The notes under the pieces: model-generated
Database searches by the model: none
Told to the model about the DNA's origin: nothing
What the model saw: the letters and a program-made list of their open reading frames with translations, nothing else
Assembly: GCA_031254035.1 (NCBI GenBank)
Contig: JAIRVF010000106.1
Span: 1-64,000 of the forward strand
Origin: Paenibacillus sp.
GTDB taxonomy: Bacteria > Bacillota > Bacilli > Paenibacillales > Paenibacillaceae
Direction: 5' to 3'
Length of the DNA: 64,000 nt
In this document: positions 34,309 through 41,584 of the stretch, piece after piece
Layout: each line of letters begins with the position of its first letter
How positions within the stretch are numbered: position 1 is the first letter of the stretch
Position numbers and translations under genes: made by a program

Positions 34309-35190
34309 TTATAACGAAGCTACCAATTCACGGATAAAAGCGGCCTCTGATTCATTCGGATCCACCAAAGGCAGTCTGACGCCGCCTACTGGATGTCCTA
34401 ACAGATTTAGCGCGTATTTCAAAGCGGAAGGGCTAGGTACAGGCCCAGGGCATTCAAACAATCCCTTGAAAACCGGGAACAGCTTTTGATGAAGCTTCGC
34501 CGCTTCGGCAACATCCCCGTTCAAATACGCCTGGATCATATCCTTCATGTTGCCTCCGATCAGATGGCTTGCCACACTGACGATCCCGTAGGCACCGACG
34601 GCGATAGCCGGAAGTGTTGACGAGTCATCACCTGAATAAACTTTGAAGCTCTCGGGGGCGCTGGAAGCAATTTGTGTAATCTGTTCCAAAGATGCGCATT
34701 CCTTCGTGGCGACGATGTTAGGAATATCGGCAAGACGGAGCGTCGTCTGCGCGTTGACGCTCGCAACCGTACGGCTCGGAACATTGTATAGCATGATTGG
34801 CAGACTGGTGCTGCGGGCTATAGCTTCGAAATGGCGGTACATCCCCTCCTGGCTGGGCTTATTGTAATAAGGCACAACCAGCAAAGCTCCATCGACACCC
34901 AGCTTTTCAGCCTCCTGCGTCAGATGAATCGAATGCTCGGTACTGTTGCTGCCGGTCCCGGCAATAATTTTGGCGCGGCCTTTGGCATGTTCCAACGCAA
35001 ATGCAAACAACTCCAGCTTCTCTTCCTCGCGGAGTGTGGGTGATTCCCCTGTCGTACCGCAAATGACAAGAGAATCCGATTTTTGTTCCTCGATCAAATA
35101 TTCGATGATGTTAGATGTTTCCGACCAGTTGATTTTCCCCTGCTCATCAAAGGGCGTGACCATGGCTGTAATCAATCTTCCGAAATCCAC
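34309..35190 (-). CDS. dapA: 4-hydroxy-tetrahydrodipicolinate synthase
   Basis: DapA condenses pyruvate with aspartate semialdehyde, the first step of the diaminopimelate/lysine branch and the source of dipicolinate. The 293-residue TIM barrel has CGTTGESPTL (near 43-52), the Tyr of MLYNVPSRT (near 132) and the Schiff-base Lys in NIVATKECASLEQI (near 162). The ATG follows GGAGG. It comes right after dapG (52 bp), as in Bacillus, so both are expressed together. A strong terminator follows. Confidence 0.96.
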   Translation of the reverse strand: MDFGRLITAMVTPFDEQGKINWSETSNIIEYLIEEQKSDSLVICGTTGESPTLREEEKLELFAFALEHAKGRAKIIAGTGSNSTEHSIHLTQEAEKLGVDGALLVVPYYNKPSQEGMYRHFEAIARSTSLPIMLYNVPSRTVASVNAQTTLRLADIPNIVATKECASLEQITQIASSAPESFKVYSGDDSSTLPAIAVGAYGIVSVASHLIGGNMKDMIQAYLNGDVAEAAKLHQKLFPVFKGLFECPGPVPSPSALKYALNLLGHPVGGVRLPLVDPNESEAAFIRELVASL

Positions 35191-35241
35191 TTGTTAAACC
35201 TCCTCAAACGTTGGGACGCACTCATTAAGCAGCATTTGCTA

Positions 35242-36459
35242 TTAACGATTAAGCTCGAATTTCGTATGAAGAGCGCGCAATGCTTGCACCATATCTTCTT
35301 TGGAAACAAGCACCCATATCGTTGTATTTGAATCCGCTGATTGCAGAATTTGTATATTTTGTTCGCTGAGCGACTCTACGATTTTGGCCATAATACCAGG
35401 CACTCCATTAATGCCGCCGCCAATGACCGAAACCTTTGCACAGCCCGAAAGCGCTTTGGGGCTGAGTCCGAGATCCTTGAGAACCGCGACGGCTCGGTCA
35501 GAATCAAAGTCGAATACTGTATAGACTGCCCCTGATGGGGTAACATTAATAAAATCGACACTGATGGAATTTTCCGCCATCGCTTTAAATACCTGCAGTT
35601 GAAGATTATGTCTTCCGCTCTCGCATTCCACCGTAATCTGAGTTACGTTGCTTACATAGGCGATACCGGTAACATAGCGGTCCATGAATCCCTGCTGTAC
35701 ATCTTTAAAGCCCTCAGGCTGGGTAACCAGCGTCCCTTCGTCCTCGGAGAAGGTGGAGCGCACCCGGACCGGGATTTGGGCCTGCATCGCGATTTCGACA
35801 GCGCGAGGATGAATGACCTTGGCCCCGTATTGCGCCATGTTGCAAATTTCCGCATAGCTGACAACAGGCAAAGGTTTGGCATCCTCAACGATTCTCGGGT
35901 CCGCGGTCAGTATCCCGTTGACATCCGTATATATATCCACCATTTCGGCATGCAGCGCCGCACCCAGCGCTGTAGCTGAAGTATCGCTGCCGCCTCTTCC
36001 CAAGGTAGTAAAGTCACCTGACTCCGTCTGCCCTTGGAACCCGGTTACGATGACAACCTGATGTGTTTCCAGTTCAGTCGTAACCCTGTCAGGGCGTACA
36101 TCCTTGATTCGGGCATTGCCGTACTGATTATCGGTAACGAAGCCTGCTTGAGCCCCTGTCAGCACCGTTGATTTAATGCCTTCATGCTCCAGCAAACTGC
36201 ACAGCGTAGCCGCAGAAATAATTTCACCGCAGCACAGCAATAAATCCTTTTCGCGTGTAGGCAGTGCATCGCCATTCTGGCCTGCCCAGTCCAGGAGCGT
36301 GTCTGTAGCATATGGCTCCCCCTTGCGTCCCATCGCGGACACAACGACAACGAGCTGATATCCGGAGGATAGCTCTCGCTTAATATGTTTGATGACAAGT
36401 TCTCTTGCCTGCGGCGTCGAAAGTGACGTACCGCCGAATTTTTGAACTAAAATGCCCAT
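35242..36459 (-). CDS. dapG: Aspartokinase I
   Basis: DapG phosphorylates aspartate at the start of the diaminopimelate/dipicolinate pathway. KFGGTSL (near 6-12) is the kinase loop. Further markers are TLGRGGSDTSATALGAALHA and the two C-terminal ACT domains (TQITVECESGRHNLQLQVFK; VSVIGGGINGVPGIMAKIVE). About 405 residues, as B. subtilis DapG, the diaminopimelate-sensitive isozyme. I chose ATG at 36459 (MGILVQKFGG); two codons further up is another ATG, 36465, which is equally possible. It leads dapG-dapA. Confidence 0.95.
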   Translation of the reverse strand: MGILVQKFGGTSLSTPQARELVIKHIKRELSSGYQLVVVVSAMGRKGEPYATDTLLDWAGQNGDALPTREKDLLLCCGEIISAATLCSLLEHEGIKSTVLTGAQAGFVTDNQYGNARIKDVRPDRVTTELETHQVVIVTGFQGQTESGDFTTLGRGGSDTSATALGAALHAEMVDIYTDVNGILTADPRIVEDAKPLPVVSYAEICNMAQYGAKVIHPRAVEIAMQAQIPVRVRSTFSEDEGTLVTQPEGFKDVQQGFMDRYVTGIAYVSNVTQITVECESGRHNLQLQVFKAMAENSISVDFINVTPSGAVYTVFDFDSDRAVAVLKDLGLSPKALSGCAKVSVIGGGINGVPGIMAKIVESLSEQNIQILQSADSNTTIWVLVSKEDMVQALRALHTKFELNR

Positions 36460-36536
36460 TTCCATTCCTCCATACGACTAAAAACACAGAACGTTTGGCT
36501 GCAATCATCATGACAATTTCATGGCAGCGCAAGCGC

Positions 36537-36580
36537 CCTTCAAAAAAGTCCGGTTTTCCTTCAGCATCGGTCGCGAGCGA
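36537..36580. repeat. Possible remnant of a family-A repeat end
   Basis: CCTTCAAAAAAGTCCGGTTTTCCTTCAGCATCGG resembles the right end of family A read in reverse (GTTCAAAAAGGTCGGTTTTC-AGCACCGAAG). Only about 35 bp are recognisable, in the dapG-dpaB gap. Confidence 0.35.
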
Positions 36581-36674
36581 ATAATTCGCCCTACAACCGA
36601 CGCATAAATCTTCTAATCGCTCATTGCCACGGCATTCCCTTATCCATTATGACCGTCTCTCAATCAGGCAGCAA

Positions 36675-37271
36675 TCAAGCTGGAGAAACCCGTTGAAGAA
36701 TCATCGGCTGAAGCTGTCTGCCTTCTAATGCGGCATAGCAGGCCTCGGGTATCAAATCCATATGGGCAACGAGCGAGTTTGGCTTCTGGTGAGGGTTATC
36801 CTGGCCGAAAGGCACAAAATATATATTTTTCGTCACTAAAAGCTTGGCGATATTGGCTGCATTCAGCCCTAGTCCATCATTGGTGGAGATCGCCAGCACA
36901 AGCGGACGCAGGTTTCTCATTTGGGCCTTGGCGGCCATCAGAACCGGACTGTCAGTCATCGCGTTCGCCAGTTTACTGGTCGTATTCCCCGTGCACGGCG
37001 CAATGACGAGCACATCGAGCAATTTGGACGGTCCGAGCGGTTCCGCTTCAACAATGGTTGAAATGATATCGCTCCCTGTTATATCTTTCAACTGCTGCAA
37101 CCAATTTTGAGCCGCTCCAAAACGCGTATCGGTCACCTGCACCGAGTTGGATACGATTGGCACCACCTTGGCGCCTTCTTCCACAAACCGCTTCACTTGC
37201 GGCATGATTTCTTCAAGCGTACAATGTGATCCCGTGACTGCATAACCAACCGTCTTACCCTGCCAATTCAT
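36675..37271 (-). CDS. dpaB: Dipicolinate synthase subunit B
   Basis: SpoVFB/DpaB, the flavoprotein-like subunit of dipicolinate synthase, which makes the spore's dipicolinic acid in the mother cell. The 198 residues open MNWQGKTVGYAVTGSHCTLE, followed by LDVLVIAPCTGNTTSKLANAMTDSPV (near 98-122), the flavin-binding pattern of the HFCD fold. Its ATG overlaps the dpaA stop by four bases, so the subunits are coupled. Confidence 0.95.
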   Translation of the reverse strand: MNWQGKTVGYAVTGSHCTLEEIMPQVKRFVEEGAKVVPIVSNSVQVTDTRFGAAQNWLQQLKDITGSDIISTIVEAEPLGPSKLLDVLVIAPCTGNTTSKLANAMTDSPVLMAAKAQMRNLRPLVLAISTNDGLGLNAANIAKLLVTKNIYFVPFGQDNPHQKPNSLVAHMDLIPEACYAALEGRQLQPMILQRVSPA

Positions 37272-38167
37272 TCTCCATCCCCCCGAGTCTTTAACTCATC
37301 TGAAACCAACTGTATCAGCGAGGTCGCAATGATCAAACCAGCCGTTTTAGGAGCTACGATTCCAGGCAGACCGGGGGCAAGCAACGCCTTGATTCCCCGC
37401 TTCTCTGCATACCGGAAATCGCATCCTCCGGGGGCGGAAGCAAGGTCAATAATGACGGTGTTTTGAGGCATTCTGGACAGGATTTGTGCTGTGACTATCA
37501 TAGTCGGAATCGTATTAAAAATCAAGTCGATTTTACTCACATGATCCGCCAAATCCCTTGTCAGAAAAGGCTCCCAGCCCATGACCTCCGCCAGGGCGAC
37601 GTCCTTTTCGGTACGGACCCCCACCTTGACTTTTGCCCCCAATCCCTGCAAACTTTTTGCCATTGTAAAACCAGTTCGGCCGAGTCCAAGCACCATACAA
37701 TCCGATCCATGTATCGTAAAATCCGTATTCTGAATAGCCATAACCAGCGCGCCTTCAGCCGTCGGAATGGAGTTGCTGATCGCTACTTCATCCCGGTCCA
37801 GCAGTTCGACCAGCTTGATCTCGTGATGTGTACACAGACTGCGCAAATAAGGTTTAGCCATGCCTGTATACACCTTGCAGCCTCTGCGAAGTGATGCCAT
37901 ATGCTCATCTTGCAGCTTGAGCGACTCATTCGAGAATTGCGTATGGATAATGCCAGTGTCATCGCAGCCCACGACAGGAAGGACCAGGACATCCGCGCCA
38001 GCAAGCAGCTCTGCCGTCAGATGTTCCCTGGTCACTCCTTGGAGCTTTTCCTTCAAATTGTCAAATCCGACGACGCTGACGGTGGCATCCATTTCCGAAC
38101 ATCTCCGGATCACCTCGATCTGACGCGCATCCCCGCCTAGGAATACGATTTGGACTCCTGTCAGCAT
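37268..38167 (-). CDS. dpaA: Dipicolinate synthase subunit A
   Basis: SpoVFA/DpaA, the NAD(P)-dependent dehydrogenase-like subunit. The 299 residues have an N-terminal dipicolinate-synthase domain (MLTGVQIVFLGGDARQIEVI) and a Rossmann fold with MVLGLGRTGFTMAKSLQGLG (near 158). I chose ATG at 38167. GTG at 38194 lies upstream of the GGAG ribosome-binding site and would encode it. B. subtilis transcribes this operon from a sigma-K promoter; here a family-A repeat begins 38 bp upstream, and I see no clear sigma-K site in what remains. Confidence 0.95.
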   Translation of the reverse strand: MLTGVQIVFLGGDARQIEVIRRCSEMDATVSVVGFDNLKEKLQGVTREHLTAELLAGADVLVLPVVGCDDTGIIHTQFSNESLKLQDEHMASLRRGCKVYTGMAKPYLRSLCTHHEIKLVELLDRDEVAISNSIPTAEGALVMAIQNTDFTIHGSDCMVLGLGRTGFTMAKSLQGLGAKVKVGVRTEKDVALAEVMGWEPFLTRDLADHVSKIDLIFNTIPTMIVTAQILSRMPQNTVIIDLASAPGGCDFRYAEKRGIKALLAPGLPGIVAPKTAGLIIATSLIQLVSDELKTRGDGE

Positions 38168-38204
38168 AAGGATGTCACTCCTTTCAAAAAGCACTGTTAT
38201 AGAG

Positions 38205-38455
38205 GTTGTTCAAAAAGTCCGCCTTTGATCACGAAGTGAATCAGAAATCAACTCGACATCGAATCTTGAATTCAGCCGGTCATAAGCGGACGCTTACGAA
38301 GTAATGTTTCCTTCGGAAACATCTCAGGTGCTCACGTACCCAATACGTACGCTCCGCTCCTCACTCCCTAGCTTCATCCAATTCAAGCGTTTTGAAAAAA
38401 CGCACATCGGAAGCATAGGCTTCGGTGCTGAAAACCGACCTTTTTGAACACGCAC
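38205..38455. repeat. Inverted-repeat element, family A, copy 3, with 8-bp target duplication
   Basis: A 251-bp non-coding element. The ends are GTTGTTCAAAAAGTCCGC and ACCTTTTTGAACACGCAC, sharing the inverted core TGTTCAAAAAG. TTATAGAG stands directly on both sides (38197-38204 and 38456-38463), as expected for an 8-bp target-site duplication. An internal palindrome, ATGTTTCCTTCGGAAACAT, lies near 38304. No open frame inside. It fills the promoter region of dpaA. Confidence 0.75.
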
Positions 38456-38582
38456 TTATAGAGCATCTTATGCGGCGGCCTAGAATTCGGTGAAAACACA
38501 GGCAACAAAACTCCTTTTCAGCCCCACAAAGTGATGCGTAGCCTTCGTAGCCTTTTCCGATTACTTTGCGGGAGGTTATACA

Positions 38583-38629
38583 AAAAAGGTCCACCAGGAC
38601 CACCGCTTTCGCGGGCAGTCTGGCAGACC
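38583..38629 (-). terminator. Rho-independent terminator of dut
   Basis: A long imperfect hairpin on the minus strand (GGTCTGCCAG ... CTGGTGGACC, tip CGC-GAAA-GCG), followed by TTTTTTG, eight bases after the dut stop. Confidence 0.7.
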
Positions 38630-38636
38630 CTCATAT

Positions 38637-39080
38637 TTATTTCCCTGTATGTCCAAACCCTCCGGCCCCACGAACGGTTTCGGAGAGGTTTTCTACCTCT
38701 TCAATTTGGATTTGCGGAACCTCCTGGAACACCATTTGGGCGATCCGTTCATTGCGGGCGATGGCGAAAGGCTCCTGCCCCAAATTGATGAGCAGAACTT
38801 TAACTTCCCCGCGGTAATCCGCGTCAATTGTACCAGGTGTATTGAGGCATGTAATTCCGTGCTTGAGAGCCAGCCCGCTGCGCGGACGGATCTGTGCTTC
38901 AAGTCCTTCTGGCATCGCTAAGGCAAACCCCGTTGGAATCAGCTTGCGTTCACCAGGGTGAAGTACAACCTCCCCCTCTACAGCCGCATACAGGTCGTAA
39001 CCCGAGGCAGCCGATGACATTTTCTCCGGAAGTTTTACATCATCATGTCCCGGAAGCTTATGAATTTGTACGTAATGCAA
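38637..39080 (-). CDS. dut: dUTP diphosphatase
   Basis: Hydrolyses dUTP to dUMP and keeps uracil out of DNA. The 147 residues contain all five trimeric-dUTPase motifs: ASGYDLYAA (26-34), RPRSGLALKHGI (near 67-78), LNTPGTIDADYRGEVKV (with catalytic Asp, near 80-96), ERIAQMVFQ and the C-terminal RGAGGFGHTG. Its start overlaps the end of the upstream mlpA gene by 23 bases. In B. subtilis the neighbours are similar (ymxG, dut) ahead of spoVF. Confidence 0.96.
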   Translation of the reverse strand: MHYVQIHKLPGHDDVKLPEKMSSAASGYDLYAAVEGEVVLHPGERKLIPTGFALAMPEGLEAQIRPRSGLALKHGITCLNTPGTIDADYRGEVKVLLINLGQEPFAIARNERIAQMVFQEVPQIQIEEVENLSETVRGAGGFGHTGK

Positions 39081-40326
39081 TCAAATCATCCCTTCTAATT
39101 CCAGCAATCGCTTTGTCTGATGCTCCGACCATGGCCATTGCGAAAGGCTCGCTAAACATGCGGTCCAACACGGCGTCGACGTCCTTCATGCTGACATTCT
39201 CAATTTTCTCGATCATTTCATCTAGAGAGTAGTGTCTGCCAAGCATCAGCTCATTTTTGCCCAGGCGGTTCATCCGGCTTCCCGTTCCTTCCAGGCTAAG
39301 GATCAAGCTGCCTTTCAGCTGCTCCTTACCCTTCTTAAGTTCTTCTTCCGTAATCCCGGCCTTCGCAATGTCAGACAGAACCTCTTTGGTCAGTTCCAGT
39401 ACGTCTTTTGTTTGTTTTGGCGCAGTACCTGCATATACCGTAAACAACCCGCTGTCTTCATTGGAACTGTGATAGGAATAAACAGAATACGCCAGCCCTC
39501 TTTTTTCACGAATTTCTTGGAACAGCCTTGAGCTCATGCCGCCGCCGATGGTGTTGTTCAGCAAGATCATGGCGTATTGAAGCGGATCATGGATCGAGCA
39601 GCCGGGCATTGACAGACAGATATGATTCTGCTCTGTTTTCTTTTTATGATACAAAAGATTACTATGGAAGCCCGGAACCGTGATCGACTTGGCCTCACTA
39701 TGGTTTGCAAAATGGCCGAAATGACGCTCCAGCAACTCTACAACACTGTCGTCAATATTGCCTGCAACGCTGATGACTGTATTTTCAATTGTATAATGCT
39801 GGTCCATATATGCCCGAAGCTCAGCCGGTCCCATCGGATCAAGCTGCTGTTTTGTTCCCAAAATCGGATATGCAAGCGGATGGTCCCCGTACACTGCTTT
39901 TGCCATCAAATCATGCACCAGATCGTCTGGCGTATCTTCGTACATGGATATTTCTTCGAGAATCACGTTCTTTTCTTTTGCAAGCTCGCCCTCATCGAGT
40001 ACCGAACAGAAAAACATATCGGACAGCACATCCACTGCAATCGGCAAATGCTGATCTAACACTTTGGCATAATAACATGTGTACTCCTTCGACGTAAATG
40101 CATTGACATTGCCGCCAATGGCGTCGAACTGCTCTGCTATGTCCTTGGCGTCAAACCGCTCCGTACCTTTAAAGAGCATATGCTCGATAAAATGCGAGAC
40201 ACCGTTATTTTCTTGTTTTTCATGCCGCGAACCCGTTTTTACCCAAATACCAAAAGAAACCGACCGGCAAGTCGGTATTTTTTCCATTACTACTCTTAGG
40301 CCATTGGTAAGCTTTATTTTTTTCAC
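39058..40326 (-). CDS. mlpA: M16 processing-peptidase-like protein (YmxG/MlpA)
   Basis: A 422-residue zinc peptidase of the M16B type. The inverted motif HFIEHMLFKGTE (near 46-57, after renumbering) and the downstream Glu in KEKNVILEEISMYEDTPDD are intact. The C-terminal half carries GLAYSVYSYHSSNEDSGLF. I chose GTG at 40326, giving MKKIKLTNGLRVVMEKI, with GGAGG nine bases upstream. The frame extends to 40371 without support. The substrate is unknown; the B. subtilis homologue was linked to extracellular protease control. Overlaps dut. Confidence 0.92.
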   Translation of the reverse strand: MKKIKLTNGLRVVMEKIPTCRSVSFGIWVKTGSRHEKQENNGVSHFIEHMLFKGTERFDAKDIAEQFDAIGGNVNAFTSKEYTCYYAKVLDQHLPIAVDVLSDMFFCSVLDEGELAKEKNVILEEISMYEDTPDDLVHDLMAKAVYGDHPLAYPILGTKQQLDPMGPAELRAYMDQHYTIENTVISVAGNIDDSVVELLERHFGHFANHSEAKSITVPGFHSNLLYHKKKTEQNHICLSMPGCSIHDPLQYAMILLNNTIGGGMSSRLFQEIREKRGLAYSVYSYHSSNEDSGLFTVYAGTAPKQTKDVLELTKEVLSDIAKAGITEEELKKGKEQLKGSLILSLEGTGSRMNRLGKNELMLGRHYSLDEMIEKIENVSMKDVDAVLDRMFSEPFAMAMVGASDKAIAGIRRDDLIALRTNS

Positions 40327-40401
40327 GCGAAAGGCCCTCCTAAAAATATTAATCCACTGTCTATAATGCATCCCCTATGCTACCAAAAAACTGGCCTCCA
40401 C

Positions 40402-41391
40402 TCAACCATTTTGCGGAATAATCCGCTCTGGGGAAAGTGTTTGGCCGACCGTCCCCGGGATCAGCCCTTTGTTTTTGATCACGCGGATCATGCCCTTCAG
40501 CGCTTTGGAGGACGACGCGGTCGGGTGCATCAATATAAGAGAACCGGCCTGTACCTCATTCGAAATTTTATTTATGATTGAATCTGCAGGAGGTTTCCTC
40601 CAATCCACCGTATCGAGCGTCCATAAAACGGTTTTCAGACCCAGACCATGAGCAATTCGAACCGTTTGCTGGTTAAAGTCGCCCGAAGGCGGCGCAAACC
40701 ATTTGTTGTCGACACCCAGACTTTCCTTGAGCAGCTTCTGCGTCTTGCTGATTTCCATAGACGCCCTGTACTCGCTGAGCTGGCTCATGTTGGGATGCGT
40801 GTAGGCATGGTTTTCAAGCTCGTGACCGCGTTTTTGGATCTCCTTCGCGAGTTCGGGATTTTTTTTCAGCCAGCTTCCATCAAAAAAGAAGGTAGCCTTT
40901 ACCTTCTCCTCATCCAAAATATCCAGCATAGGAACGATGAACTCATTTCCCCAAGCGACATTGATCATTAGCGCAACCATGGGCTTGTTTGGATTTCCCC
41001 GGTATATCGGCTCTGCCCCCAAATCGTTCAAACTGACCTTCGGGGAAATTTGTCTGTACATATATGTAATCGGATTTGAGACTCCTGCCGCTTTCGCTTG
41101 CTTATAGGTCTCTTCCACATCAATTTCCAATCCGTTATAACCAGGGATCGCCTTCCAAACACGGTCCAGGACCGCATCTACCGGCTGAATCCGGGTCTGC
41201 TCTTTTTTCTCAAGGATTTGTTTATATAGAGGATCCTGCATTGGATCGTCTGATTCAGCCCCCATCATTGCCACGACCATAGCAGGCTGGTTCCCGGCTT
41301 CACGTAAATATTCTCTGACAGCACCGGTCCGGGAAATTCCCACTACGATTGCAACACAGGCCAGTAAAACCGCGCCCTTTCTTCCGTTCAT
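40402..41391 (-). CDS. Polysaccharide deacetylase-like sporulation protein, YlxY type
   Basis: A 329-residue protein with an N-terminal signal/anchor (GAVLLACVAIVVGIS) and a NodB-like domain. The usual first motif TFDDGP is replaced by ALMINVAWGNEFI (near 145), so the metal-binding Asp position is Asn. The His motif is present (ELENHAYTHPNMS). YlxY-type proteins typically have variants here, so activity is doubtful. Like B. subtilis ylxY it lies between pnp and ymxG/mlpA. I chose ATG at 41391 (MNGRKGAVL); AAGGAG lies 12 bases upstream. Confidence 0.88.
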   Translation of the reverse strand: MNGRKGAVLLACVAIVVGISRTGAVREYLREAGNQPAMVVAMMGAESDDPMQDPLYKQILEKKEQTRIQPVDAVLDRVWKAIPGYNGLEIDVEETYKQAKAAGVSNPITYMYRQISPKVSLNDLGAEPIYRGNPNKPMVALMINVAWGNEFIVPMLDILDEEKVKATFFFDGSWLKKNPELAKEIQKRGHELENHAYTHPNMSQLSEYRASMEISKTQKLLKESLGVDNKWFAPPSGDFNQQTVRIAHGLGLKTVLWTLDTVDWRKPPADSIINKISNEVQAGSLILMHPTASSSKALKGMIRVIKNKGLIPGTVGQTLSPERIIPQNG

Positions 41392-41496
41392 AACACCGCT
41401 CATCTCCTTACCCACTTTGTCCCATCATATGAGCAAGTCCAGCGGAATATGAATAATGGAAAGAATAGAGCGGGCAAGTTCACGGTCGATTGAAAA

Positions 41497-41531
41497 AAAA
41501 GAGCCAGAAGTGGTTACGTTCTGCCTCTTTT
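41497..41531 (-). terminator. Rho-independent terminator of pnp
   Basis: AAAAGAGCCAGAA pairs with TTCTGCCTCTTTT (one mismatch), followed on the minus strand by TTTT. A second hairpin, CAAGACC-TGCCC-GGTCTTG, lies at 41533-41551. Confidence 0.75.
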
Positions 41532-41584
41532 GCAAGACCTGCCCGGTCTTGTTTGCTTACTATAAAATTGAATGGTGAAACTAG

